Below are positions 23,461-36,319 of a DNA stretch of 64,000 bases, piece by piece. Position numbers and translations under genes: made by a program. Under the pieces are notes generated by a model. The model saw only the letters and a program-made list of their open reading frames with translations, did not search any database and was not told the DNA's origin. The stretch covers positions 1,616,615 to 1,680,614 of the forward strand of contig VXAY01006688.1 in NCBI GenBank assembly GCA_013399855.1. The letters are read 5' to 3'. This DNA is from Oxyruncus cristatus (Eukaryota > Chordata > Aves > Passeriformes > Cotingidae). Each line of letters opens with the position of its first letter. The stretch's first letter is position 1.

Positions 23461-26400
23461 GTTTTGATTCTTTGTCTGGTGATGAGATATCCTATACAGC
23501 TACCTCTGGTCCCCTGTTGCAGTCCAAAGCATGCAAGCTTTGCGTGTTACACAGTAAGTTTTGAATCCAAACCTACTGCATTTATGCAAAAGCTTTTCCA
23601 GTGTTATTCAGAAAGCAAAGCAGGCAAGCATAAAGTTGCACAAAGCTAATATTTCAGGATCTTAGACTAGATATCAGTCCTGAGGTAATCAAAGTTAATC
23701 AAGTGCTGAGGTGGTCACAACCCAATATTAAACACTTTCATGTTCCATTTACAGTTTTACCATTTATAATAGATTGTTGCCTAAATCATCTTAACTCTTG
23801 ACCCTTATAACTGATTTTAACTGTTATATTTCATGAGTTCTAAAGTTCTGTTTCTGTCTTTGATTGGACTGGTTTTTTTATTCTTAATATAGCAGTAGTA
23901 CTTAGTTCAGAGAAGTACTATGACAAGAATTACTCTGTTCCTGTACCCCCTAAATATACCTTTTATGTCCCAAGTACAAAAGAAAAAATACAGTCTCACA
24001 GTACCAGTTCCAGAGTGAGGAAACTTGGCTCGTGGAGTCTTGGAGTGATCCTCACTGTCATAGGGAAAGTCTGAGGCAAACTCAGTACTGAATACACATC
24101 TTCTGACTCCTGGTCTAGTAATTTAACTTAATCAAGTTAATACTGTAAAAGAGTAAATTGGATAGTCCATTCAAGGATTCCTTTAATTAAAATAATATTA
24201 GAGAAAATATTTTCCCCATGGGAAACCAAACCCCAACCCTCTTGTCTACCTCTGGAAAGACATAAATTCAGCATTTGCCATTGCCTCTGCATCTCAAATG
24301 GTCATCTGTGACTTCTGATACCTTTGAGCAGAATATCTGAGGGCTGAAGTGCAGGAGGAAAGAAATATGACTATTTTAGGAGAGCAGTGGAGCAGTGCTC
24401 TTTTCTGTTATGTTAAAGCTTACAGATTATTATTATAAAGATCAAAGCCCCATAAAAATGGGGTTAATATGTCCAGGAAGGCTAGCCTTTGTAGTTCTGG
24501 ATTGCTTTAAAGATATGTCATGTAGAAGTAATCAACCAGCCACTGAATAAAACTTCTTTTCTCAGACATGGTTATGAATTTTAATTGGTGTTAAGGGGAA
24601 TGATTTGACTAGATTAAGTTAGTGCCAGTAAACAACTTCTGCTGAGACAACATGGGAGAAGTGCTACATTGCACTGGGGAAGTACAGGAGCAGAGCAAGG
24701 ATGTTGTCCCACAGTGGTATATTGACTTCTGCAAAGAAGTAAAAATGTTGAACTGTTGTTCAGAACATGTGTTTCTGAAGTGACTGCAAAATCATTATTG
24801 CTGTTTTTCAGCAGTGACTACAGGCTTCATCTGAGATTGGGATTCTCATTATTAAACAAACATACAGTGAGATACTCTGCACTGCAGAGCTCACATTCTA
24901 GACACAGACAGTGGTGGTAGGGTAAGAAAGAATGTAAAGTGAGATAGAAAAATATTGAAGCAGAGGTTTATAGAAACAGCACCAGAATGTGCTTGTGATT
25001 AAAAGTAAAGCTGTCGCTAGCACTTCAAATGCTTCAAGTTCTGTGAATACTCTCATTACCTGTTTTCAAACACATTTCACTTGGGGACGATATTTTCTTG
25101 CTTTCTTTTTTTCTCTCCATGTGTGCACCTGCATCCAACTACAGCTTCAAATATCCTTCACAGTGTGGCAGGCTAGTGTATTATATCTATTCCATACATG
25201 GGTAAATGTGTCACAAATAGAAAAGGATGAGAAGATAAATCAACTGCTTATAGGTTGGTTATAATAATTATGTCAAGTCCTTATGATAGCTTCTCATATA
25301 AAAGTCTTTTAGACTCTTACAGTATAAACTGCCTTATAAGAAACTAAATAAAAGGATATGACTATGTATATGTTCAAAACTACGCTTTATATGTCCATAC
25401 GCTACAGACTAAAACTCATAGGGCATTTACATCCCACCCACTCTTCACTACTAATCTCCACTAATTGACAGTCAAAAGAAAACAGTGTTCTCAAATTTCT
25501 GCTTAGCGACCACGAAGATTTACTGGTTATGAAATTCTACAGCACTCCGGGCTCCTTTTTTCACTACCTGACTGCTCCCAGTGCCGTACCTGCTCAACTT
25601 GCTTTCTGAATGTATTCAGCTGTATGACACATTTTCCCCTGGGAAATCAAAGGTGTGTTTTTCTGAAAAGACACCCTAGATAGCTCTGAAAGTCCTGAAA
25701 TCTAAGGAAATCTCACCCTACCCTTCAGTCCTGGTAAACTGAGTACCTTTTCTTATTATATAGATTACTTCTGCTTCTTATATGTCAAATTTCTAAGTAA
25801 ATATTTGTTTTCAGCTCTAAAATTATCTAACTTAAACTCACCAGCTTTTTTTTCCCCAAAGCACAACACAGTTTTTGTGAAGTTGTCTTCATTGGTAAAA
25901 ATCTACATATTTGATCCCCCAAATATCCCCCATGTAGTCTGAAAATAATTACACCATATTCAGGGAAAAAAGCAAACAAAACCCTACCACATTTCTGCTG
26001 TTTTGGAGCAGAGTAAAATCCTATTCCTAGTAATTTAAAAGGAATATAAGACTGAGAATGACCTTCTAGATTGATAAATTTTAGCTGCTGATATTCTAGT
26101 CAGCCAAGTCCTATAATCTCAATCATTAAATAATTAAACTCAGTTTGGGTTGTCTGCTTTTCTCCACAACATCCACAGGAAGGCTATCCAAAACCTTATT
26201 TTACCAATCTCTAAAAACATTTTCCCAAAACAGTTTGCAATGGGCCCTAAAAGACAGATACCTTTTTTTGGATCTACAACTTGTCCAAAATCGTCTCATT
26301 TGTTTAAAACTACAGGATGTTGAACTAACATTTTGGCTCTGATGTATTTCTGTTTAAAAGAATTTCACTTACTGCCACAATTATGCCTATCTACATTCTG

Positions 26401-29311
26401 TCTTGGTGTGCTTTAATGCCAGAATGTGTCTAAAGGAATGGGAAAAATCATGTTACTTAAACTCCTAACCTCATCTTCATTTCAAACACAACTCACAAGA
26501 AGATTGTCAGAGTTAATCCATTGAAGAAAGTGTATTGAAAACAAATAATCTGATCAATAATGTGTTTCTCTGAGAGAAGGTTACCACCTGGTTGTTTATC
26601 TTTACATTAAAATGAGCTTTTACAAAACTTGAAAGCAAGATTTCCGGCCCCAAAGTCGAGGCACCAATGTCTGCTCATTTTTCCTTTTCAGTGAGGGAAC
26701 AGTGATAGTACCGATGATAGTATATTGCTTAACATGTCAAGAAAATCTCTTTTCTGAATACCTGCTGAGAGATGAATGAATTATTTGCTAGACTTTCAAA
26801 GCACAAACGATTTAGCTTTGCTAGCTTAAAATGGTGTTGGACAAAATAATTCAAGGAGGTTATTCTCGTGAAGCGGGGCAAACTGTAACAAGTTGTATTT
26901 GAGCCTGGTATTTGTGATTTTCAGCAGCTGTGTGTACTTCTTCCACTCTGGGTAAGCAAATGCCCTCTGTACCGTGCAATTCTTCAGGAGCTCTGCTGTA
27001 CAACCAATCATATGTATGCAGTGAAAAGGAAAGGCTGACTAAGGAATGTAGTTGTGCTCATATTTATTTTGACTCTGTCTTTCCTGGCGCACAGTAGATA
27101 ATAAACACATGATGGATACACTACAAATAAGGATTGCAAGTGGTTTAGGAATTCAGAGGTGTTCAACTAATCCCCTCACTTCCTCAGAGTAGGCTTATCT
27201 CTGTTTACTTCTACAAAGATCATTGCTGCAGTTGTATTTTTTAAGGATTAAAGAAAGCCTGACAGATTAAGTTTTAGTTTTAGTCTAGAAGCAGCATGGA
27301 ATATATGGAAAATGAAGAGAGATATTTTTCTTTGTAGAGTCAGTTCAAGAGATTACTGGGCTTCTCTTTTCCAGAGCACCCATTTTGAAAGGCCTGCATA
27401 CAGATAGCCACAAGCAGACTAAAAAACGAGGCAGGAGAGGAATGCATATAGGAGATTAAACATCAAAAAGAAAATGAGAAGGAAGTTAAAGAAAAGAAAA
27501 CAGAAAGTGTACTAAACATGTAGAATGTGAACCACATCTATAGCATTGCTTTATAGTGTCTGCCAACAGCCAGAGACTGCACCAAAAGATCATTCTTTGT
27601 CATGGAAGCTGGAGTGATGGCTTGGATCCGTGCAGTATGTTCTAGACCCACATGGTATCTCTATTTCAGATCACATATAGGCTAAATGCAAGTTTCCTCG
27701 AGGGCAACTGCTTACAACTTCATAAAGGCTGACTGGCTTCAATGAATGCTGAGCAGTCAGTAGCAATATCTGTTTTCTTGGGATATAGGAACAAAATGGT
27801 TTCCTGCATGTATCAGGGCAAACACCCATGTACTTATCCAAGGGACTAAGATATTATAGAGATGTATCTCTTCTGCTGGCTACTCTACTACATTCGTGAA
27901 CATGTGGTGTCCCCAGCTAATTATAGTGTTCTAATCACTGGCTCATGAAGTGTTTAATTAGGGCCATCATCCATCCCTGACACATTCAGAAAGACTGCGA
28001 GTTTTGGTAAACACTGGAGTTCAGCTTCATGAGACGTGACTGCTCTGTATCTTTTCTACAAGTTGTAGTGCAGGTCTGTGTTTGAAAAACCTAAAATATT
28101 TCCAGCAGCCTGTCTCATGGAGGTAGGCTGGCTCACTCAGTGCACATGTCAACATAGCCTGGTAGAAGAGAAAGCACAGAGTTTATTTAGCCTGCAGGAG
28201 TAAAACCTCTGTGGGGAACATACTGTTTTTTTTCACAGAATCTTCATACCACTGAGACTCTGACTTCACAGTTTTAGCCCTGTCACCCAGCAGCAATCAG
28301 CTTGTGGAAAGCTACAAAAGTTCCGCAGAGATGTCTGCTTTGATAAGCACCCTAGTGCATGCTGGTCCTCTGGTTTCACTAGATATCCAGACTGGCACCT
28401 GTTTGGAGCATGGTACTCTGTCATGTCCAAGTTCCCTCTTGCTGGAGATTGGGGCACACAGCTGCAGGCGAGACGACTTGGGGCATTTACATGTTTTATT
28501 CTGACTTGGAGCTGGGCACACACCCAGGAAAGTGAGAAATGTTTTCAAGTCAGGTGTCTCAAAGAAATCCTACCTAGCAATGACTATCAATTGGGAACAA
28601 AGACCCACAAGGAAACCAGGAATATGTCTTGAGTGTCGTGCGGGAAAGGTCAAACAAAGTACCTTCTCCTTTTCGGAGTGATGGCGTAGTGCTGCTCTGA
28701 TTCTTGCCATGACACACAGTCTCTGATTAAAGTGGCAAATGAGATCCAAGCAAGGCAGGAGAAACCTAAGAGAACGTGGCAATCAGGTTGTGGTTGAATT
28801 ATACACTATGCATTTTTACCAATTAATATCTTTTTAGAGAACAGTTGTTCTGAGTGAGGGAATCAAGTTCTGCAACAAAAAAATAAATACAGATGTCAGC
28901 AAATGTTATAAGAAATTAGAGGCAGCTGCCCCAAAATTAATAACAAAAAAAGTTTTAAAAAAAGACAAATTTGAAAGTATAACTCTGGGAAAAGGGTTTT
29001 TCTGTTGAGCAAAGCAGAAGGGACTGTTGTGTCTCTGTGGTAGCAAATGAGGGGGTCAATCCTTTTATGATGCAGAAATTTTGAAGAGAATATGTGATTT
29101 ACTTACATTCATATTTACCGCACATAATGCTTTCATCCAAGGACTTTGACCCAGAAAGTATACACTGACCTCAGTATGGCAGTTAAGAGTTGAACAATAA
29201 ACGTACTTTGCAACAGATGGTGGATTATCCTATAGTAGCAGGATAAAAAGCAAAACTTGTAGATGATAGTGTGGGCAGAGAACAAAAAATAATAGAGTAC
29301 ATTGAGTACAT

Positions 29312-29965
29312 TCTTTCATCACAGAATGAAAGAATCCTAGAATGGTTTGGTTTGTAAGGGACTTTAAAAATCATCTAGTTCCAACCCCCTGCCATGGGCT
29401 GGGACAACTTTCCCCTAGACCAGGTTGCTCAAAACCCCATCCAGCCTGACCTTGAACACTTCCAGGCACGAGGCGGCCACAACAAATCTGGGCCACTTCT
29501 GCCAGCGCCCCATCCCCTGATAGTGAAGACTTCTTGCTAATATCTAATTTAAACCTACCCTCTTTTGATTTAAAGCCATTGCCCTTTGTCCTGTCACTAC
29601 ATGCCCTTGTCAAAAGTCCCTCTTCAGCATTTTTTAAGTACTGGAAGGTGCTTTAAGGTCTCCTCGGAGCCCCCTCTTCTCCAGGCTAAACAACCCCAAT
29701 TCTCACAGCCTGTCTTCATAGGACACAGGCTTCAGACCTCTGGTCATCTTCGTGGCCCTCCTCTGGACTTGCTCTATCAAGTCCACATCTTTCTTATGTT
29801 GGGGGGCTCAGAACTGGACACAGTGCTTCAGGTGGGGTCCCATGAGGGCAGAGTATAGGAGAAGAATCACCTCCCTTGACCTGCTGGCCATGCTGTTTTT
29901 GATTCAGCACAGGATACAATTGGCTTGTTGACAAAAAAGTCATTGCATACCTGAGCCAGCTGCAT
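29312..29965 (-). mobile_element. CR1 LINE 3' copy, minus strand, about 650 bp
   Basis: On the plus strand it starts with the reverse-complemented octamer end (ATCACAGAATGAAAGAATCC) and TTTAAAAATCATCTAGTTCC. It continues through the 3' UTR to TTTAAACCTACCCTCTTTTG and CTTCTCCAGGCTAAACAACC. It ends in ORF2 sequence such as CTCCTCTGGACTTGCTCTAT and GACCTGCTGGCCATGCTGTT, which encodes the LFSVV/RPHLEY part in reverse. Homology fades after about 29930. It is one of the best preserved CR1 copies here, and it is 5'-truncated. Confidence 0.94.
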
Positions 29966-32561
29966 GTCCCAGGTAATCAGTAGATCAGGTTTCTCAAAGC
30001 AGGTCCTATGGTCTAATTAACCAAAGCCCTGGCTGTGGCACCAGTCCTGTAAACAGTTGTTGATTTGCCAGATTCGACTGGCCCTTTCAAACACCTTCCC
30101 TTTGACTGAGAGCACTGATGAAAGACTACCCCTGCTCCAGAGCCCCTGATCACTGCCCACAGGGCTCTGTAACTCTTCTTGATTCTCCTCCTACTGCCAC
30201 TGTTTCTATCAATACCGCCCACATGAAACAACAACTTTTAAACTAGACATTTAATATACTGAAACACACGGTATTGCCCTGTACAGAAAAAGACTAGGTC
30301 AGGGTCTCAGATTCTGTAAATAGGCTTATTTGCAGTGATGTCTACCTAGCTTGAGGTCCTGCAGTCTACATGTTATACTGATTCATGCCAGCTGAAAATC
30401 TAATCCAACATATTTTGTCACCACATATCATTTTCCTGTGAGCATAGCTTCGAAATCAAGGTCCTGAGTTGCAGGCCTCCTCTTTTGGATCAATCCCCTG
30501 GAAGGTGACCACAGCAAACATAGAGCATTATTGACAGTAATTCACAGATGCCAGTGTGATTTAAAACAAACTCCAGCTGCAGCAAGCCCTTAGCTGATTT
30601 CCCTAATGAACTGTGAACCTCCAGAGTGTTTCTACTGACCTTGTATTGAATATGCTTTCAGAAAGGAAAATACTACCATTTAGAAGTGAAGCTCATTTTA
30701 CTAACTATGTGAATAGTCTGTCCAACACTGGCAGAGCTCAGACAGCTGTGACAGTGAGGGTCAGGTCACACCAATCTCCTCTTAAAGAGAAAGAGGGATA
30801 GAACCTATGGGAATTCAGAAAATAAAACACATGGAATGCTGAAAGTGTGTTATATGTCTGTTCTTGGAAATTACGGTTGAATGGTCTATCCAGGGTTTGG
30901 CATTTGGGATTTCAACTCTCAAATCTTACTCCCTGTATGAACTCAAATACTTTTAGGAATAAATGAGAGTGTCCTTACTGTGAGTACTGAGTAATTGTGA
31001 CTAAATTAAACCAATTCAGAGACAACTTTTGGCACTATTACAGAAACCATATTGATGGTTGACTTTTTACTAGTTGAAATGGAAGGAAACCAATAAACAA
31101 ATCTGAAACAAACATTTTCCTGTTCCCTGGGTACAACAACATATCAGTAAAAATCAAGTCTATGTTTCATGGTGTTGTCATGTTACAGCTGCAGGCTGAA
31201 TATATCCAATTAGATAAAAAATGCATGGGAGAAACAAACCATATATAATTTAGTGGAGTTCTGCCTTTCCTAATAATTTTTCAGCTGTCTATAAAACCAG
31301 TTTCTAACTTGTTTACATATTAGAAGGCCATATTCACTTTAAGACGGACTGCCACCATGACTTGTACCATAATGGGAACAATCTATTTTATAAGTAATGT
31401 CAATAAGAACAATAGGGATTTTCAAGGACTAAGGTATTCATTAGCAGGAACATGCATATCAGACTTCGTTTCTTTTTGGAATAACCTTTTAATAGTGAAA
31501 TACAGTTCTGTTATCCACTCCCACTTCTTTTTTTTCATGTACAATTGGCATGGGGTAGGTACTGGTACGTACTTCTCAACTGCATTTCTTTAGCCACTTC
31601 TGTTTTACAGTCTCCTTTGTCAAAGCTTTAGAAGTGTATTTTAGGAGTGCAGTAAGGTGCCCACAATCATAAGATCAGTATTCTTAACAAATGTTTTCAC
31701 CTCCCCTTTTTACCATGAGTAGTTTGATGCTTCCTTTATATTTCGTGTCATAAGTGATTCAAAGTTTGACGCAGAAGCAAAAGAGTTTACTAAAACTATT
31801 CCCTGCTGTGGAGAGGCAATTAAAGAGTTATAGTATTGTATTACCATTGCAGTATTTGTATTACTCTAGCAATGTTCCTTGCAGTAGTGCAGTCAGTTGT
31901 AAACATAGCAGGAAAGTGATCTCTAACTAATTCTCGTTATATCCACATATCACCAGGAGTAGTATCATCTTTGGCAGACCTATGAAGGTCTGCAGCCAGA
32001 ATCTTCTTCAGCAGCCCAATTTTCCCATGTGCCAGTAGAGGAATTAATTTCCTGCCAGTATCTGTACCACTATGGTAGAGGCAAAATGACCTAAAAAACA
32101 GGCTTATGTGTTATTTGTTATCACTCTAGGTGACCTTCTTAAGAGTTGGCTGGCCACAGAACTGGGAAGAGGCCTTGATTTATAGCAGGGTTGCTCTTTT
32201 AGCCACTAATTTTTTACAACAACAGAAGAATTTTGTCCAAAACTGAATTGTTTCAAATAACAAAGTATACTGTATACATGTACCCTGAGTGAAATGACAC
32301 ACAAAGGTGGGTTCATGTTCTTAATTTAAATTACAAATTTATTTAAAAATTATTAAAAAAAAAATAGGTCACATAAACTTGTAGGCAAATAAATACAAGA
32401 GCAAATACACAAATAAGGTGTTTATTTGAAACAATTGCTTCCAAAACTTTTAGCAGAATACACTAAAGTATTGCTTAGTACTGAAAACTCAGATGGATAG
32501 GCAATATATTTTATAGTATAAGTAGTGTAAATTTTGCATGAAATTAAATTAAAAGAAAGAA

Positions 32562-32625
32562 GAAAAATAAACAAAACAAAACCCCCAAACCAAAACAAAC
32601 AAACAAAAAAACACCAAACAGAACA
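32562..32625. repeat. A/C-rich low-complexity tract
   Basis: The plus strand is almost only A and C (AAAC and AAACA units with C-runs). Confidence 0.85.
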
Positions 32626-33954
32626 AAGGAACAGAGTACAAAGCTTCTCAGTTACTTTCCATGGAGAATATTTGTTTTAAAGGAAGGTTTCCCTCTCCTT
32701 ACAAAAGAAAAAAATGTTTTGTCTGGGATCCAGTTTGAGTGGCATAAAGAGAAAAGTTGGACTATGTTGTATATTTAATTCTCCGATTGTAAATGACAAA
32801 GACTCCTACATAGTGAATGGAGAACAGTGGATGTCTTTGAAAGCGTCCAGAGGGAGAGCCTGTCTGTTTATCTTAGCACCTAAATGTGAATAGGCTGAAA
32901 ATCAGCCTGTGTTCCAAAAACAACCAAGGGAGCTAGCTTGCAGCTTCTACCGCCTCTCTGTCACCCACAGGACTTTTTAACCCAGAGTTATTCTGGAGTG
33001 AGACTCCCAGAAAGAGGCAAGGTTACCTTCTAAAGAGGTGGGAGTGGTTGAAGCAGTCTGATGATTGCAGACGATACTTAACAGCCCTAAGAGATTTTTA
33101 AACTTTTCAAAGGGTCACAGAAGAAGTTTTTAAAAGAACTGAAAGAGGGGGGGAAAAAACCTTTCAAAACAACAAATATTCACTGCAGTTGGCCTGAAAT
33201 ATGAACAAAGCGCAGAGCTATAGAACTGAAATATTGGGAAAAAAAGCAATACAATGCTTACAAAATTCATGTTTGTCCTCTTTTTATGAACCTCTTATGA
33301 AGCTCTTGTCCTACATGCTGAGTGAAAAGCACTGAAAGTATTATCACAGCATGGTTGTTTAGATGATGTTTCAAGCTTGATACTGAAATAGTTATGGTAT
33401 CCTCTTAAAACATGAGACATGACAAGAGGTATCTCATAGATAGTTGTTAATGGGGACTCATTTTTATGTGTTTCCCTTAATTTTGCCCAGCATTTTCTTC
33501 CTACAGATCTGTGTTTTATCCCTTGCTGTTTTTCCAGAAAATTGTTTGAAGTGTCTTATTTCAATTTTTAAACCAAATTGTTTTTTAAATGTGTATTTTC
33601 CCCTGTGAGTTCTATACAAGGCAGATGCTGGGAGTGTCTTGTCAGATTCCAAATACCTTTTGTTTTTCAAAGACAATCTGTGCCCTGTGTTCAGAACTGC
33701 ACTGTTTTTTCTGATACTAATCGTGCACTAAGTCTAACAACTGCATGGGTAAAAAATTCCTTTTAATGAAGTGAGAAATTTGAGTCGATCCTCTTTCTTA
33801 AATAAAAAAATAACAAAAAGAACTGAAGAAAACTCACCTTCCTGCAGTTCTTCAAGCAAGTATGAGCCTGATTCTCTGTTCTTTTATGCTTCATCTGTAG
33901 TTTCATGAAAAATTGCCTTTGTCAGCAAAGCTGGTTTAGGAAACTCAGAATGCC

Positions 33955-34175
33955 ACCTTCAGCCAATTATTCTTACCCCTGTGCAGCCTTTTGACACTGC
34001 TTAATTACGCCAATACAGTTAATTCAGGATGTATATTGTAAATTAAATGGTCCAAGCTAAAAGTAAAAATCAAAACAAGGATCAGTGAAATCCAATTCCG
34101 TCACTGTCTATGAGGGGTTTGGGGTGCTGCATTGGGTGTAGCTGTTGCAGCATCGCTGGCCTGCTTTGAATTGCA
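33955..34175. other. Candidate conserved non-coding element (speculative)
   Basis: The stretch is free of recognisable repeats. Homeodomain-type cores recur at 33963-33969 (CCAATTA), 34001-34007 (CTTAATTA) and 34018-34025 (AGTTAATT), beside mixed-composition sequence. This style is common in vertebrate developmental enhancers, but base composition alone proves nothing. No coding frame fits. Confidence 0.2.
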
Positions 34176-36128
34176 GATGTACTTTCATGTTAGAATGCTA
34201 CTTTGAACATTTTTGTGGTACCAGCGGTGACCCTGGCAGTTTGGCTTTTCCAATATATGTCTATTTCAGGAACTAGCTTCCATAAAAGAGAAAAATCTAC
34301 TATGACAGTCAAATGGTCTCTGCTTGAGAAAATGTTTTGTTCCTTTGAAATATGTTTTACATTTCAGCAAAATTTCAATGGAACATTAAACCTTAGGAGA
34401 TTCACTTAGATTGCAGAAGCTGTGCTGTCTTTATGCATGAGTGTCAAGCAATAAAGCACGTACACCCCCTGCGCATTCTCTTGGTAGGGGGCCCATGGAA
34501 ACTGCCGCTTTCAATTCTATCTAATGTTTACACGCTAGGCAGTCTTCCTTCAGATATTGAGGGTTGCTTGTTCCTAATGTTCAGCCATATAGACCAATCC
34601 ATCACATGAAACTGTCAGTGACATTTCTACCCGTTTTCTGGTTTTGTCATTAAAGTGAGGAAATAAACATGACACCCCTACTTTATCCCTTCAATTTTCC
34701 TCTGTTAAGGGATTATTCATTCACTTCTACCTGTAAAGACACAAATTACAAATGAATGCCGCTGCATTCACTTTGTACCTAAAGTCTTACAATTAACCTG
34801 ATCTATATCTGAATTACTATGCATTAGTACTTCAACATACTCTTGGACAAAGATTTTTCTTCCATTTATGTTTCCAAAAGCATGCAGAAACAATTCTTCT
34901 TCCTCTATTCTTAGTGGCATGAAGAATATGATGAATGAAACCCTTTTTTTCTGCTCTTTAGCCTAAATGAAAAGGTACAAGGACATTGATTTCAGCTGTA
35001 AATGGAGCTTGCTTGTAGATTACCCACTATGAAAGATATTTAAAAGTAGTGCGTGTTAGATCAGATGGACATTTTTAACACATTAACATTCATACCTAGA
35101 TATTCCTATGAAGCCCTCAAGGGAAGAGTTGTTTTCTAATGATACATGGTGAAAAGCAAGATGCATACCTCACTCAATTCGAAGTAGGAAAGATCGAATT
35201 TCAGAATGGATTTCAGCTAAAAAAGACCTCCTAAAATGGATCCAATTTGGAACAGATTCTGGAAGACATAGAAATGTGCCCTTCAGGGATGACATGTGGA
35301 CAAGTGTGCTGGTTTAAAAGTAAACCAGCAGGAGAAATGAACCCAACTCAAGAGAGATTGCAGGTCAGAGTTACAATTTACTAAAAAGATTACAATGAAT
35401 ACAATGATACAGAGAAAAACTGATTTTAACCCAAGAAGACAGATATATAACCCCTGGATAAGAACAGAATGGTGTTTGTCAACCCTTGTGCTGAGCACAC
35501 ATGGCCCCCTCGGTGCAAAGTAAAAGGAAAGGAAACCTGTTGGTCGGGATGATGGTTGCAGTTCTGTTAAAGTAACAATTGCAGTCTTGTTGAGAGTGGA
35601 ACTCACAGTCCTGTTAGAGTTCTGGTCCTCCTCTGGATCCAGTGAGTGGTGGCAGAAGTCCTGGGTTGTAGAAGTCCTGTGGAGTGAGGGAAGAAGACCC
35701 TTGCTCTCCAGTGAAGTCCGAGTGTGGACTTTTATTGGGCTTGGGGTAGGTGGGAAGGCCTCTGATACCTTCCCTGGGATGGGGAGCTCTTCACTGGATG
35801 ATTAATAATGGATCACGGGACATTTAAAGAGTCTCTGACACCTTCTAAGCACAGGATCCATTATGACCATCAGCAGAGATGAATATCTTCAGGTCATGTA
35901 TGAATTTTCCTGATGTCTCCCCAAGGGGAGTTACCACAGATGAGAAGTTTGTGTAAGGACAAAGAAACAATACCCAGCCTGAGGTGGCAGGTGTGCAGCC
36001 CCTCTGAGTCCTCAGCCTTCCAGTCTTTTCACACTGGTGGATACATTCTTCCTCTAGGATAATAGATTACTACCCTAATCTTAAGTCCCTCCCCACGGTC
36101 TAAATTAGCATACTTGGAGAAAGAGAAT

Positions 36129-36136
36129 ATAAAAGG
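36129..36136 (+). promoter_or_regulatory. TATA box of the 35305 LTR
   Basis: TATAAAAG sits about 75 bases upstream of the decayed polyadenylation signal, which is the expected layout of an LTR promoter. Transcription would start near 36155-36165, inside an 18-bp tandem duplication. Present activity cannot be judged. Confidence 0.6.
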
Positions 36137-36143
36137 TAGATAC

Positions 36144-36179
36144 CAGAGTCTTTGCGTAACCCAGAGTCTTTGCGTAACA
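36144..36179 (+). repeat. Perfect 18-bp tandem duplication in the LTR
   Basis: CCAGAGTCTTTGCGTAAC occurs twice, head to tail, at 36144-36161 and 36162-36179, with no mismatch. It lies just downstream of the TATA box, over the presumed initiation site. Confidence 0.95.
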
Positions 36180-36319
36180 CCTGGAAGTGGGAAGGGCAAC
36201 TTTTCAAGAATAATCCGCTGTGTTATTTTTAACTGAGTGACTGGAATTGCACAGACTATTTTAAGTTTTAACCCAACACCGGTTTATGCAGAAGCATAGT
36301 GACAGTTTTGTTCTGAGGT

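Larger units (their letters stand above)
21291..29311. other. Long unique non-coding stretch
   Basis: About 8 kb without a recognisable gene or dispersed repeat. It contains an N gap at 21528-21544, a purine-rich stretch at about 22040-22440 and (ATA)n at 23441-23460. The part around 26470-26720 is repeat-free and compositionally balanced, but its function is unknown. Confidence 0.5.
29966..35304. other. Long unique non-coding stretch
   Basis: No gene is supported. It contains an A/C-rich low-complexity patch at 32562-32625. Sub-regions 33955-34260 and 34435-34800 are repeat-free, with homeodomain-type TAATTA-like cores, and are discussed as candidate conserved elements. Confidence 0.5.
35305..36278 (+). 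mobile_element. Avian endogenous retrovirus solo LTR, plus strand, about 974 bp
   Basis: The unit begins TGTGCTGGTTTAAAAGTAAA and ends TTTTAACCCAACA, giving TG...CA ends. A TATA box, TATAAAAG, lies at 36129-36136. A decayed polyadenylation signal (AATAAT) lies at about 36210-36215, followed by a GTGTTATTTTTAAC-like stretch and U5. U3 is therefore about 820 bp and R/U5 about 120 bp. Flanks GACAAG and CCGGTT do not match, so the target duplication is lost or the element was rearranged. No retroviral genes follow. Confidence 0.85.
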
